Positions 1 through 9,039 are shown, counted from the first letter of the stretch. The stretch is 64,000 bases of DNA from CBDIHP01 sp965279195 (GCA_965279195.1 CBDIHP010000018.1:1-64000), one strand, 5' to 3'. Notes: a model not told the origin generated them from the sequence alone. Numbers and translations are program-made.

Positions 1-437
1 CCCACAACGACATCTTCCCCGTCATGAAGGACCGGCTCCTCCCCCGGTTCGACCAGAGCTTCTCGGCCCTGATCGAGGACCTCGACCGCAAGGGGCTGCT
101 CGACACGACCCTCGTCCTCTGCCTCGGCGAGTTCGGCCGGGCGCCCCGCGTGGCCATCGAGTCCCGCTTCGCCGGCAGCCTCGCCGGCCGCAAGCACTGG
201 GCGGGCTGCTACTCGGTGGTGGCGGCCGGGGCAGGCGTCCAGCGCGGGGCGGTCATCGGGGCGTCGGACCGGATCGCCGCCTATCCCCGCTCCGAGCGGA
301 TCGGCCCCTGGGACCTGGCCGCGACCCTGTTCGCCGCCCTCGGGGTCGATCCCGACAACGAGTACCTCGACCCCCTCCAGCGCCCCTTCGCCGCCACCCT
401 CGGCCGGCCGGTCGACGCCCTCTACGGCCATCCCTGA
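1..437 (+). CDS. DUF1501 family protein, C-terminal part (5' end outside window)
   Basis: The gene enters the window already in frame, so no start is visible; the readable part is about 144 residues. It shows the C-terminal signature of DUF1501 proteins: a stretch on single-event enforcement of the alkaline-phosphatase-like fold (LVLCLGEFGRAP), a HWAGCYSVV segment, and the ending pattern LFAALGVDPDNEY with DPLQRP. DUF1501 proteins are Tat-exported, sulfatase/phosphatase-fold proteins of unknown substrate that are abundant in planctomycetes and usually paired with DUF1549/DUF1553 cytochrome-like proteins. The partner, if present, would lie upstream of the window. The full-length copy at 35969-37372 supports the assignment. 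The gene converges on the acyltransferase-like gene at 575, with an inverted-repeat element between them. Confidence 0.85.
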   Translation, partial: HNDIFPVMKDRLLPRFDQSFSALIEDLDRKGLLDTTLVLCLGEFGRAPRVAIESRFAGSLAGRKHWAGCYSVVAAGAGVQRGAVIGASDRIAAYPRSERIGPWDLAATLFAALGVDPDNEYLDPLQRPFAATLGRPVDALYGHP

Positions 438-442
438 CCCCC

Positions 443-557
443 TGGACTGCGGGAGCTCGCTTCCGCCCTGCACCAAGGGGAGCTTGCTCCCTTGAATCCG
501 CATACGGTCGAAGGCTTCGGCGTCGTTCGATCACGCGGAGCAAGCTCCCGCACTCCA
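443..557. repeat. Intergenic inverted-repeat element, family A copy 1
   Basis: Arms 443-457 and 543-557 are inverted copies of each other with one mismatch in 15; the core reads TGCGGGAGCT. A shorter nested palindrome (GGGAGCTTGCTCCC-like) lies near 477-492. The same words (GGAGTGCG, GCGGAGCAAGCTCC) recur in the larger element at 39655-39953, so this is a dispersed family and not a private terminator. It sits between two convergent genes. Confidence 0.7.
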
Positions 558-574
558 TGCCTTCGGGATTTCCT

Positions 575-1669
575 CTAAACATGCAGATCGATTTTATTCT
601 TCTCAAAATGACGTGCAAATAGGTACGTGATGCCCATCTGTGCCGCGATCATGCCCAGGACGTACCACGGCGGCGAATCCCTCGGGATGAACGGCTTGAG
701 CAGGCTGTTGACCATCGGGTGCACGATGTAGACGGGCAGCGCCTGCTGGCCGAAGGTGCGGAACATCGGCACGTTCAGGGGCTTCGTCGAGACGTCGCAG
801 GCGAGGTGGAAGCCGAGGAAGACGAGCAGGGAGAACCCGGTCGCGAAGATGAGGTAGCTGTTGCTCCCGGTGCGCTGGGACATCGTCCAGATGGTCGTGG
901 CGTGCCCCTGGAGCGGCGGGCAGAACGGCGGCGAGGCCAGGCCGTGGGGTCCGAGGCTGGAGAGGACATAGCCCAGCGACATCAGGCCGACCGAGGCGGC
1001 GAGCAGGGGGGAGACCATGCCCTTGCCGGATTTGATCAGGTCCCAGGTCAGGGAGCCGACCAGGACCGGGATCGTCCAGGTGAGGAACGCCAAGGGGCCG
1101 CCGTCGATGCAGGGGCGCTTCAGTGCGAAGTCGAAGTAGAACAGGCCCGAGAGGTACTGGAAGGCGATCGCCGATCCGATCATGTACGCCACCCGCACCG
1201 ACGGCTTCGCCCCGATGACGGGCAGGACCCAGATCATCGTGACGCCGATGTGGACGAGCGTCTGGAAGTAGTTGCGCTGGAAGGCCCTGGACAGCACCCC
1301 CGCGACGCCCAGCCCGGACATCTCGGCCCAGGACTTGTAATCGGCATCGAGGTGGTAGATCACCGCGCCCAGGACTAGGAGGGAGATCCCCCGGACGAAC
1401 GCGTGCCAGTTGGCCGCCCGGGTCCCCTCCCGATCCCGGCGCGAGAGCCAGGTGAGCCGGTAGGCGATGCCCACGGCCAGGAAGAACTGGGGCATGATCG
1501 TGTCGGCGTAACTGCAATACGTGTTGTGATGCTTGAAGAACGCCGGGACGGCCTGGAAGCCGCCGACGAAGTTCACCAGGAGCATCCCCGCGACCGTGTA
1601 GCCGCGGAACTGGTCGAGCGAGGCGAGCCGCTTCGGCTTCGAGGGGGCGGGGGTGTCAGGCGAGGACAT
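575..1669 (-). CDS. Multi-pass membrane acyltransferase-like protein (HGSNAT/DUF5009 type)
   Basis: The 364-residue protein starts with a short polar tail (rich in P, S and K) followed by RLASLDQFRGYTVAGMLLVN, the entry signature of the heparan-alpha-glucosaminide N-acetyltransferase-like family. About ten hydrophobic segments follow. Homologues of this family acetylate sugars across a membrane or are uncharacterised (DUF5009). The substrate cannot be read from the sequence. An ATG start immediately before MSSPDTP is used; upstream lies an intergenic region with repeat family B. The gene is alone in its orientation group and converges on the DUF1501 gene. Confidence 0.75.
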   Translation of the reverse strand: MSSPDTPAPSKPKRLASLDQFRGYTVAGMLLVNFVGGFQAVPAFFKHHNTYCSYADTIMPQFFLAVGIAYRLTWLSRRDREGTRAANWHAFVRGISLLVLGAVIYHLDADYKSWAEMSGLGVAGVLSRAFQRNYFQTLVHIGVTMIWVLPVIGAKPSVRVAYMIGSAIAFQYLSGLFYFDFALKRPCIDGGPLAFLTWTIPVLVGSLTWDLIKSGKGMVSPLLAASVGLMSLGYVLSSLGPHGLASPPFCPPLQGHATTIWTMSQRTGSNSYLIFATGFSLLVFLGFHLACDVSTKPLNVPMFRTFGQQALPVYIVHPMVNSLLKPFIPRDSPPWYVLGMIAAQMGITYLFARHFEKNKIDLHV

Positions 1670-1915
1670 CGATCGATCGGCTCCGATCTCGATTCTGGCC
1701 GGCGTCGGCGGGTGTCTGGCGAACGCGTCCGAAGGTAACCGGAAACGATCCCCGAGGCCATGCGCTAGCTGCGGTATTTTTCGATGCGTTGCGCATGTGG
1801 TCGTTTCGCTTCCCGGTCAGGCTGCCAATCTGGCAGGTGGGTTCGTTTGGCTCAGGGACCAGTTAGGAGTTCCTCCTTGAGGAAGCCTCGCCCCGGCGCT
1901 CGTCGCAGGTCCGGA

Positions 1916-2082
1916 GCGCCGGGCGCGGGTCTCCCGACACCGCCCCAACGGCGATCGAAGGAGACCACCAAACCGGGTCTCCAGACCCGTTCGCACCGCC
2001 CACGGAGGAGGGGTCTGGAGACCCGGTCTTGCGGTGCCGTGCGACGAGGGTAGGGGCGGGGTCGGGAGACCCGCGCCCAGCG
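1916..2082. repeat. Intergenic inverted-repeat element, family B copy 1
   Basis: The outer arms 1923-1946 and 2053-2076 match as inverted repeats with one mismatch in 24 (GCGGGTCTCCCGAC core). An inner pair built on GGGTCTCCAGACCC occurs twice, head to head, near 1974-1990 and 2013-2030. The second copy at 41853-42035 has the same outer and inner words and nearly the same length, which argues for a discrete dispersed element. No protein is encoded. Confidence 0.75.
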
Positions 2083-2145
2083 ATTTCGACCTGCGCCCAG
2101 GGCGTCCGAGCCGTGCCCAGAGACCAGGGAATCCAGACGCAGTGT

Positions 2146-2328
2146 TCACCCCCGGCCCCCTTCGCAGCAGGTCTCGCAGATCGTCCGGCAGCGAGAGCAG
2201 AGGAGCTTGGCCTTGATCTCGACCAGCGGGGCGCCGCAGACGGGGCAGGCCGGGCGGGTCGCCTCGGGCCGGACGCACGACGGTGCCTGGTGCGATGATT
2301 GCACGGGCCGGGCGTTGGCGGATTCCAA
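2146..2328 (-). CDS. Small double-CxxC (zinc-ribbon-like) protein, 60 aa
   Basis: The C-terminal half carries CPVCGAPL, then CSRC, then CETCC, i.e. two or three knuckles able to bind zinc, ending in EGGRG. The family is recognisable as a short planctomycete protein; its function is unknown. I chose the TTG at 2328 because it follows a G-rich Shine-Dalgarno-like run (GGGGGG at about 2335-2340) and leaves a compact product. A longer reading from a TTG at 2436 would run through the hairpin at 2386-2424, which is unlikely. It may also be the distal gene after the glycine-zipper gene. Confidence 0.6.
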   Translation of the reverse strand: MESANARPVQSSHQAPSCVRPEATRPACPVCGAPLVEIKAKLLCSRCRTICETCCEGGRG

Positions 2329-2385
2329 GGTGATCCCCCCTTCTGACGCGATTTGACCGAACGAACCCAGTTCCCGGATACGCCG

Positions 2386-2424
2386 CGAGGCGGGCAATCC
2401 GACGGAATCGGGTTGCCCGCCTCG
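2386..2424 (-). terminator. Hairpin downstream of the glycine-zipper gene
   Basis: The 12-bp arms 2386-2397 and 2413-2424 are perfect inverted repeats (CGAGGCGGGCAA). The hairpin lies 24 bases beyond the stop of the minus-strand gene at 2449. No U-run follows, so it may be a processing or partial termination site. Confidence 0.55.
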
Positions 2425-2448
2425 TGGATTGTACAACCTGTCCGACCA

Positions 2449-3057
2449 TCAGGAGCGTTTCGGCTCGCAGGTGCCGGGGATGGTGGGGTCGGCCTCGGCG
2501 CGGGCGGACGTCGAGGCGACCCGGCCGCGCTCGTCGACCCGGTTCCAGGCGTCGCGGACGGCGTGCCGGGCCTTGTCCCAGCTCATCTTCGACGAGTCGT
2601 CGAGCTTGTCCCAGCCCCGGGCGAGGTCGGTCTCGTGCTGGTCGAAGGTGCCTTCGTTGTGCGCCCCGCGCGACTCCCAGCCGTAGCGGTAGGCCGGGCG
2701 GTAGGAGTCGTAGGTGCTGCCCGAGGGGATGTAGGAGCGTTCGCGGTAGTTCTGCTCCCAGTAGGTGTCCTCCTCGGTCGGGTCGATCGACTCGGCGATG
2801 CCCTTGCCCGCCAGTCCGCCCGCGACCGCGCCGATGACCGCGCCCACGGCCGTGCCGATCGGGCCCGCCGCGGTGCCGGTCAGGGCGCCCGTGAGGGCCC
2901 CGCCGGCGATCCCGGCCGCCGCGCCGCCGGCCGCCGCGCCGATGCCGACGCCCAACGGATGCGCGCCCGGCTCGCCGCTGATCGGGTCGCGGTTCTCGTC
3001 GCCGGTCTGGTTCACCTTGATCGTGTCGTGCTCGCTCGTCTTCCTGGTGCTCGCCAT
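2449..3057 (-). CDS. Glycine-zipper domain protein
   Basis: The 202-residue product has a polar N-terminus, then a long glycine/alanine zipper (about residues 36-85, repeated GxxxG such as GAAAGGAAAGIAGG) able to form a membrane-inserting helical hairpin, and a charged Tyr/Trp-rich C-terminal half (TYWEQNYRER, GWDKLDDSSK, ARHAVRDAWNRV). Proteins of this shape in planctomycetes are described only as hypothetical; glycine zippers are typical of small membrane or stress-related proteins. No signal peptide is evident. The ATG at 3057 is preceded by GAGGGAGG, a strong ribosome-binding site. A hairpin at 2386-2424 may end its transcript. Confidence 0.7.
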   Translation of the reverse strand: MASTRKTSEHDTIKVNQTGDENRDPISGEPGAHPLGVGIGAAAGGAAAGIAGGALTGALTGTAAGPIGTAVGAVIGAVAGGLAGKGIAESIDPTEEDTYWEQNYRERSYIPSGSTYDSYRPAYRYGWESRGAHNEGTFDQHETDLARGWDKLDDSSKMSWDKARHAVRDAWNRVDERGRVASTSARAEADPTIPGTCEPKRS

Positions 3058-3202
3058 CGTCGCGTCCTCCCTCTCGCTGGATTGCCCGACCGGTCGTCAC
3101 GTACGACCGGAAACCGAGAGGAGAAAAGGTCTTCCGCGAGTTCGGCGGGGCATCTCGCCCCGCGTTCGCCGAGATTCCGGGTCCCCTCGGGACGGAAGAG
3201 CC

Positions 3203-4447
3203 TCAACGCAAAGAGGATGCCGATGCCTCGGTCCTGCCCCGCTCCCGGGTCATCCCCCAACCGAGGAGAAGGGCGGCGGGGAACCAGAGGAACAGGACGC
3301 GCGGGGGCAACGTCGGCGGCGTCACCCAGATCCATCTCTGAACCACATCCCCAAACGCCAGATGGACATAGGGAAGCGAAAGGGTCGCCAGCAGGAAGAG
3401 ATTGGCGCGCGACGGATCCAGCCTTCGATACGCCAGCCAGCCGACGACCGGCAGAAGGACCACGAAATCATAGGGCTGGGCATAGGGCGTGACCACGAAG
3501 GCACCGAGGAGGCTCGGGGCCAGCCATGAGGCGACCTCGGCCGACGGCCGTGTGCCACGCCATGCCCAGACGAGCACCGGCACGACACCCAGGAGGTACA
3601 GGAGCCGGAGCGGGATCCCCTCGACTCCGGCCACGCGCAGGGCGAGCATCCAGGTCGAGCCGAGCCAGGGGTAGGTCTCGGTGAGGACCGGGTTCTTCCG
3701 GGTCGCCTGCAGGAACGACGTCACCCAGCCGGGCTGCAGCAGGGTGCTGAGCGCGATCAGGACGAGCAATGTCCCGACGAACCAGACGATCACATCCTTC
3801 CGGCGGCCACGCCACGCCCAGAGGAGGCAGGCGGCGACCAGCACGGCCGAGAGCTGCGGCTTGATCGTGACCCAGGCCAGGACGAATCCGCCGAGCCGAT
3901 CCTTCCCGTCCCGCAGCGCCGCCCAGAGGGTCACCACGAGGTAGAGCACCAGCGGCGAGGTCTGCGCGAACAGGATCGACAGGACGGACATCGCGAAGAG
4001 CAGCGTGAGCGCCGTCAGGGCCAGTTGACCCTTCGTTGGGAGTTCGAGGATCCGGGCGAGTTTCTCGCCCGACGCCAGCAAGAGCCAGATCGTCGAATAG
4101 AGCCAGAGGCCCTTCCCGACGGTGAAAGGCAACGCCCCGAATGGCACGCAGACCAGCGTGAGCCAGGGGGGGTAATAATACGGCATGAATTCGTAGAGGC
4201 CGATGCCGCTGCTGGCGGCGTCCCAACCCAGCGGGCGCTGGAGGGCCGCCTGGAGGGCGCCGTCGTAGGGGTCCTGCCCCCGGCCGAGCAGGCGACCCGC
4301 CGACCAGAAGCAGATGAAGTCCCCCCCGATATTCTCCAGCGGCAGGGCCGCGAGCAGCACACCGAGGAGCAGTGCGGCCCCGACCGCGCGCCCCCCGAGG
4401 CGAGCGAATCGCGCGGGACGGCCGGCCGTCGACGGATCATCTGACAT
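3203..4447 (-). CDS. GT87/DUF2029-type membrane glycosyltransferase
   Basis: The 414-residue protein has about ten membrane segments. The periplasmic loop after the first helix reads GGDFICFWSAGRLLGRGQDPYD, with the acidic residue and the DPY motif characteristic of the DUF2029 (GT87) family. That family transfers mannose or arabinose from polyprenyl phosphate donors to envelope glycans. A cluster of tyrosines (MPYYYPPW) follows at the second loop. The acceptor in planctomycetes is unknown. The ATG at 4447 is chosen; a GTG at 4489 would add 14 residues. The gene stands alone, about 240 bp after the end of the regulator gene on the same strand. Confidence 0.75.
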   Translation of the reverse strand: MSDDPSTAGRPARFARLGGRAVGAALLLGVLLAALPLENIGGDFICFWSAGRLLGRGQDPYDGALQAALQRPLGWDAASSGIGLYEFMPYYYPPWLTLVCVPFGALPFTVGKGLWLYSTIWLLLASGEKLARILELPTKGQLALTALTLLFAMSVLSILFAQTSPLVLYLVVTLWAALRDGKDRLGGFVLAWVTIKPQLSAVLVAACLLWAWRGRRKDVIVWFVGTLLVLIALSTLLQPGWVTSFLQATRKNPVLTETYPWLGSTWMLALRVAGVEGIPLRLLYLLGVVPVLVWAWRGTRPSAEVASWLAPSLLGAFVVTPYAQPYDFVVLLPVVGWLAYRRLDPSRANLFLLATLSLPYVHLAFGDVVQRWIWVTPPTLPPRVLFLWFPAALLLGWGMTRERGRTEASASSLR

Positions 4448-4577
4448 GGAATCGCCCCGTCCTCGACGGCCCAGCGGAACCTCGCCCACCCCAACGATAC
4501 CCCGCGAATCGGCCGGATGACGGCGGCGTCGACGCGACCGGGCCGGCGAGGCGTTTCCGCCACACCGGCCCGGGTGT

Positions 4578-4596
4578 CACACGTGTTAACGTGTTG
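4578..4596. promoter_or_regulatory. Candidate operator upstream of the GT87 gene
   Basis: In an otherwise GC-rich 240-bp spacer this AT-richer patch reads CACACGTGTTAACGTGTTG. On the minus strand it contains the tandem hexamer AACACG-TT-AACACG plus the GTTAAC palindrome. It lies about 130 bp upstream of the gene start at 4447. No factor can be assigned; it is reported as a site only. Confidence 0.3.
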
Positions 4597-4689
4597 CGTA
4601 AAGGAATCGTTGTCTCCCCCGAGCAACGCGACCCGGGTGCAGCCGCGTGGCCCCGCGATGGGGCACACGCGCCCGAATCGCGCTGTTGC

Positions 4690-6210
4690 TCAGGAAATGC
4701 TGTTGTCGGGCGCGTCGACCTGGTGGCCCATCCGGCCGGTCATGAGCCCGTACTTGTAGAGCTTCTTGTAGAGCGTCATGCGGCTGATGCCGAGTTCGCT
4801 CGCCGCGCGGAGGCGGTTGTTCGAATGCTTCTCCAGGGCCTCGGTAATCCGGGCGAGTTCGGCCTCGCGCTTGATCTGGGCCAGCGTGGACTGGGCCACG
4901 GGCGCGGGGGCCGTGCGGACGCCGATGGCGGGGGAGCCGATCGAGCCTCGGCCGCCCCAGGCCGGGGTGTTGCGGACGGCCTCGGGGAAGTCGTCGCCGG
5001 TGATCCGGCGGCCGGGGCAGAGGGCCACCGCGCGTTCGATCACGTTGCGGAGCTCGCGGATGTTGCCCGGCCACTCGTAGTCTTCGAGCAGGCGGATGGC
5101 GTCGGGGGAGACGGAGTCGATGTCCCGCCCGTTGCGCTGGGCGAACTCGCGGACGAACTTGTGGGCCAGCGGCGAGATGACCTTCCGTCGCTCGCGGAGC
5201 GGCGGCAGGAAGAAGCCGACGACGTTGAGGCGATAGAAGAGGTCGGAGCGGAACCGGCCTTCCAGCACCTCCTGGTCGAGCGCCCGATTGCTGGCGGCGA
5301 TCAGGCGCGCCCGGACGGGCTGCGACTTGTTCGAGCCGACGGCCTCGAAGACCCGGTCCTCGACCACGCGGAGCAGCTTGGCCTGGACGTTCAGCGGCAG
5401 GGTGTCGATCTCGTCGAGGAACAGCGTGCCGCGTCCGACCTCGGCGAACTTGCCGATCCGGTCGCGGTCGGCCGAGGTGAACGAGCCCTTCACGTGGCCG
5501 AACATCTCCGACTCGATCAGGCTCGACGACAGCGCGCCGCAGTTGATGACGAGGAAGGGCTCGGATCGGCGCGGGGAGAGTTCGTGGATCAGGTGGGCCA
5601 GCCGAGTCTTGCCGGTGCCGGTCTCGCCGGAGAGCAGGATGGTGGTGTCCTGCGGGGCGACGCGGCGGACCTGCTCCATGAGCCGGTCGTTCTCGACGGC
5701 GGAGTCGTCGAAGGTCAGCTCGGCCGGTGTGGATTGGGTCACCGGCGGCGTGAGGAACGACGCGGGGGAGGGGGTCGCCGGCGCCAGGGAGGCGGAGGGC
5801 GCCGAGACCGAGGCGGCGAGGCTGGCGTGCCGGGCCCGGACGGTCAGGACGTCGACGAGGTACGACAGCCGGCCGAGGTCGAGCGGGCGTCCGAGGTAGT
5901 CGGCCACGCCGAGGCGGAGCAGGGCGAGCGCCTGCTCGGCGTCGTACTGCTCGCTGAGGACGAGGGTGGCGACGGGCCGGCGGGTCGCCGCGATCATGCG
6001 CAGGAGGCGCGCGACCTCGGCCGTGTTGTTGCCCTTCTTCCCCAGGTGGATCACCACGAGGGCCACCGCGTCCCAGGACGAGTAGGCGTAGGCGGCGTCG
6101 ATGCTGGGGAGCACCAAAGGCCGCAGGCCTTCGACCGTCCGACAGACACCACGCACGGTCTCGGTCAAGGCGGAATCGTCGGAAATCAACAGCATCGTTG
6201 ATTCGGGCAT
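4690..6210 (-). CDS. Sigma-54-dependent transcriptional activator with degenerate receiver domain
   Basis: Three parts are visible in 506 residues. Residues 1-123 form a CheY-like receiver that keeps the acidic pair (D11 D12) but has His55 where the phosphoacceptor Asp belongs and Arg108 instead of the conserved Lys before Pro. Residues about 165-400 are the AAA+ sigma-54 contact module with Walker A GETGTGKT (195-202) and Walker B LFLDEID. The loop normally GAFTGA reads GSFTSA (242-247). The C-terminus (about 450-495) is a Fis-type helix-turn-helix (NRLRAASELGISRMTLYKKL). The ATG at 6210 follows AGGAGG at ideal spacing; a longer frame upstream is ignored. The gene is divergent from the Tad secretin and is the natural candidate to control sigma-54 promoters in the pilus locus. 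Confidence 0.9.
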   Translation of the reverse strand: MPESTMLLISDDSALTETVRGVCRTVEGLRPLVLPSIDAAYAYSSWDAVALVVIHLGKKGNNTAEVARLLRMIAATRRPVATLVLSEQYDAEQALALLRLGVADYLGRPLDLGRLSYLVDVLTVRARHASLAASVSAPSASLAPATPSPASFLTPPVTQSTPAELTFDDSAVENDRLMEQVRRVAPQDTTILLSGETGTGKTRLAHLIHELSPRRSEPFLVINCGALSSSLIESEMFGHVKGSFTSADRDRIGKFAEVGRGTLFLDEIDTLPLNVQAKLLRVVEDRVFEAVGSNKSQPVRARLIAASNRALDQEVLEGRFRSDLFYRLNVVGFFLPPLRERRKVISPLAHKFVREFAQRNGRDIDSVSPDAIRLLEDYEWPGNIRELRNVIERAVALCPGRRITGDDFPEAVRNTPAWGGRGSIGSPAIGVRTAPAPVAQSTLAQIKREAELARITEALEKHSNNRLRAASELGISRMTLYKKLYKYGLMTGRMGHQVDAPDNSIS

Positions 6211-7036
6211 GGGAAGAGCCTCCTGGGAAAATTCAAGCGGTGCGCTGTCTCTTCCGCGAACCGGATGCCATCGACTCAACGCACGACCCCTGGCCAGACG
6301 GACGAACGATTCCCCGCCCTCCCTTGCCCACGCGAGTCGCCCGGGCATGCCGGGCCGGATTCCTCCGGGAATCCCCTCGCGAGGCCGCGGCGTGCGCGAC
6401 CTCGGGACATTCGCCCCCTCGGGGAGGCATCTCGCGACAGATCAACCGTCAGGGATGGAGACGCCGAGCGGGGCCGGGCGACGGATCGCCGCGGTCGCAC
6501 TCCGGTGCGGGCCGGATCGCTTCGGTGTGGGGCCAATCGCCGGCCCCCCCTCATCGATCCGACGCCTGTCGCGCCGGGGCGTCACCGAATCAGTTGCGGT
6601 TTCATCAAGTGGGAAGGTCGGGGGAGTCTCGGACGAAGGAGCGGGATCCGAGCAGCTGTGGATACCGCCTGCACCGCCGGGTGGAGATTCCTTCCCCGCT
6701 CCTATCCTACGACGCCACCTCCCCCCCTGTGACAGCCCTTTCCGTGTCTTTTCAGGAAAATTTCGGCCATTGCACGCATGTAAGATTGACTCCGTGTTGC
6801 TTCCGAGCGTCGTGCGCCACCCCCGGCTGACGTAAGCACCCCGATTCTGTACGCTTTTGTAGACCGCCTCGGGCTTTAGGGAATGTGCCAGGGATCGCCG
6901 CGCGGTCGTGACGGTTGCGCCCGATCCTCCTCAAGCACCGCAAGTGACGGAAACATGTCAAGTGCGGACTTTGGTGGTTCCGATGAAAGGGCAGCGGAGT
7001 TCCGATTGTCCCGAACGTGCCCGACGGACCACAGAC
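6211..7036. other. 826-bp intergenic region between the regulator and the secretin
   Basis: No convincing gene is present: open frames here have no homology pattern I recognise and no ribosome-binding site. The region must hold the promoters of both divergent genes. The stretch 6730-6860 is less GC-rich than its surroundings and is the most likely promoter zone for the secretin. Confidence 0.5.
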
Positions 7037-8986
7037 ATGATGGGAATTCACTCGAGCCAGACGAGCACCCCTCGCCGCTCGATCACGGCGTGGCGCCTCG
7101 GCGCCGCGATATTGTCGTCGCTCTGGCCCGCCGCCTGGGCCGCCGCCCAATCGCCCGCACCCGTCCCCGGGGTCGCCCCCCCCGCGCCGCCCCCGCCGGG
7201 GATCGTCGCCCTGCCGCCGCAGGAGGCCCCCTCGCTCCAGCCCGGCGAGCGAACCTCGCCCGTCCTGCTCCAGCAGAACGTCCCCGTCGCCCCGGGGCTG
7301 CCCCCCGAGGAGGTCCGGCGCTTCCTCCAGGTCAGCGGCGACAACGACGCCACCATCGAGATCGTCGCCGGCCAGTCGCGGGTGCTGACGCTCAAGGATG
7401 CGATCAAGACCAACTCCCTGATCGCGGTCGGCGACCCCTCGGTCGTCGAGTTCAACCCGCTCAATAACCGGCAGATCCGGCTCCAGGGCCTCAAGATCGG
7501 GACCACCGACCTCTCGATCTCGGTGCCCGCCGACGTCGCCAACCAGCCGGCCAAGACCTATAACTACAACATCAACGTCGTCGCCGACCTCACCCTCCTG
7601 CGGGCCCGGTTCGCCGCGATCTTCCCCGACGCCTCGATCAAGGTCACCCAGATCCGCGAATTCCTCGTGCTCGAGGGCCAGGCCCGCGACGCGCAGCAGG
7701 TCGCGCAGATCATCCTGGTGACCCGCGCCTTCGCCAGCACCATCCCGCTGCTGACCGGCGCCGGCGGTGCCAGCCAGATCAACAGCGTGGGCGTGCAGAA
7801 CGACCCGAACGCGGCCCCGGCCGGCGGCCAGGGCCAGCCGAACGCCCCCGGCGCACCCGGCCAGCCGGGCGCACCCGGCGCGGGCGTCGGTCCTCCCGGC
7901 GGGCTCGCCGGCGGCATGCCCGGCGGGGCGGGCCTGCCCGGATTCGGCTCGGCCGACTCCAACTCGCTCGGGGCCCTCACCGCCGAGTACCGCGTGATCA
8001 ACCTCCTCCGCGTCCCGGGCTCGCAGCAGGTCTTGCTCAAGGTCCGCGTCGCCGAGCTGAACCGGACCGGCTTCCGCCAGATCGGTGCGGACATCCTCGC
8101 CACCGACTCGCGCTTCGGCAACATCTTCGGCACCCGGATCGGCGGCGGCACCTCCAACGCCGGCTCGACGGTCGCCGGCGGCATCCTCACCGGCACCGCC
8201 GTCGCCTCGACCAGCCCCGTCAACACGGCCTTCGCCATCTTCCCCGAGGCCAACTTCCAGATCCTCTTCAGCGCCCTGCGGCGGAACAACCTGCTCAAGA
8301 TCCTCGCCGAGCCGAACCTGGTCGCGATGAACGGCCACCAGGCCAACTTCCTGGCGGGCGGCGAGTTCCCGATCACGGTCCCGCAGGTCAACGGCAACGG
8401 CGGCACCACCGTCACGGTCCAGTATCGCGAGTTCGGCGTACGGCTCGGGTTCCTGCCCTACGTCCTCGACGGCGACCGCATCCGCCTCACCGTGGACCCG
8501 GAGGTCAGCTCGCTCGACCCGACGACCTCGGTCACCCTGGTCGCGGGCGGCTCGCCGATCCCCGGCCTCTTGACCCGGCGTGCCCACACCACGGTCGAGC
8601 TCAAGGAAGGCCAGACCCTGGCCGTCGCCGGGCTCTTGCAGCTCACGCTCGACGGCTCGACCCAGCGGATCCCGATCCTCGGCGACCTGCCGTACATCGG
8701 GCCCTTCTTCAGCAACACGACCAGCCAGCGGCAGGAGAAGGAGCTGGTCGTCCTGGTGACCCCGTACCTCGTCGAGCCGATGAACGCCGACCAGGTCCCG
8801 AATGTCCCCGGCCAGGAGGTCAAGGCCCCGAACGACCTGGAGTTCTACCTCCTGAACCGGATCGAAGGGCGCACCGGCCGCGACCACCGCGCCACGACCG
8901 AGTATGACGACCCGTTCCACCTGCTCCGGCACATGAAGATGGAGAAGAAGTACATCCAGGGCCCCGCGGGGTTCTCCGACTTCTGA
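7037..8986 (+). CDS. rcpA: Tad/Flp pilus outer-membrane secretin (RcpA/CpaC family)
   Basis: The 649-residue protein begins with a signal peptide (basic TPRRS, hydrophobic WRLGAAILSSLW, cleavage near AWAAA). Residues about 105-165 match the pilus-assembly N-terminal domain (LTLKDAIKTNSLIAVGDPSV), followed by a BON-like segment. A Gly/Pro/Ala-rich collagen-like insert lies at about 255-310 (GAPGQPGAPGAG). The secretin domain then runs from YRVINLLRVPGSQQVLLKV to VVLVTPYLVEP. Secretins form the outer-membrane pore through which the Flp pilus leaves. The ATG at 7037 or 7040 is chosen because it places the signal peptide at the N-terminus; no strong ribosome-binding site is seen. A hairpin follows the stop. 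Confidence 0.9.
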   Translation: MMGIHSSQTSTPRRSITAWRLGAAILSSLWPAAWAAAQSPAPVPGVAPPAPPPPGIVALPPQEAPSLQPGERTSPVLLQQNVPVAPGLPPEEVRRFLQVSGDNDATIEIVAGQSRVLTLKDAIKTNSLIAVGDPSVVEFNPLNNRQIRLQGLKIGTTDLSISVPADVANQPAKTYNYNINVVADLTLLRARFAAIFPDASIKVTQIREFLVLEGQARDAQQVAQIILVTRAFASTIPLLTGAGGASQINSVGVQNDPNAAPAGGQGQPNAPGAPGQPGAPGAGVGPPGGLAGGMPGGAGLPGFGSADSNSLGALTAEYRVINLLRVPGSQQVLLKVRVAELNRTGFRQIGADILATDSRFGNIFGTRIGGGTSNAGSTVAGGILTGTAVASTSPVNTAFAIFPEANFQILFSALRRNNLLKILAEPNLVAMNGHQANFLAGGEFPITVPQVNGNGGTTVTVQYREFGVRLGFLPYVLDGDRIRLTVDPEVSSLDPTTSVTLVAGGSPIPGLLTRRAHTTVELKEGQTLAVAGLLQLTLDGSTQRIPILGDLPYIGPFFSNTTSQRQEKELVVLVTPYLVEPMNADQVPNVPGQEVKAPNDLEFYLLNRIEGRTGRDHRATTEYDDPFHLLRHMKMEKKYIQGPAGFSDF

Positions 8987-9009
8987 CCCGACCGCCCGGC
9001 ACGTTCCCC

Positions 9010-9039
9010 GGGCCGGGGGCCCGTTTTCGCCCCCGGCCC
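9010..9039 (+). terminator. Strong GC hairpin after the secretin gene
   Basis: The arms 9010-9020 and 9029-9039 (GGGCCGGGGGC and its complement) are perfect over 11 bp with an 8-base loop CCGTTTTC. It lies 24 bases after the secretin stop. No U-run follows. Confidence 0.6.

Noticed and set aside
4372..6201. 609-codon frame antisense to the sigma-54 activator
   Set aside because: Shadow of the GC-rich third positions; no motif or ribosome-binding site, whereas the sense frame has Walker and HTH motifs.
6786..6801. Possible sigma-54 site before the secretin (TTGACTCCGTGTTGCT)
   Set aside because: The -12 element TTGCT is good, but the invariant GG of the -24 element is TG and the rest does not fit, so I do not call it.
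7795..7960. Repeated GCACCCGGC-type units in the secretin gene as a possible tandem-repeat element
   Set aside because: They are the codons of a Gly-Pro-Ala-rich insert in frame with the secretin, better explained as a collagen-like linker.
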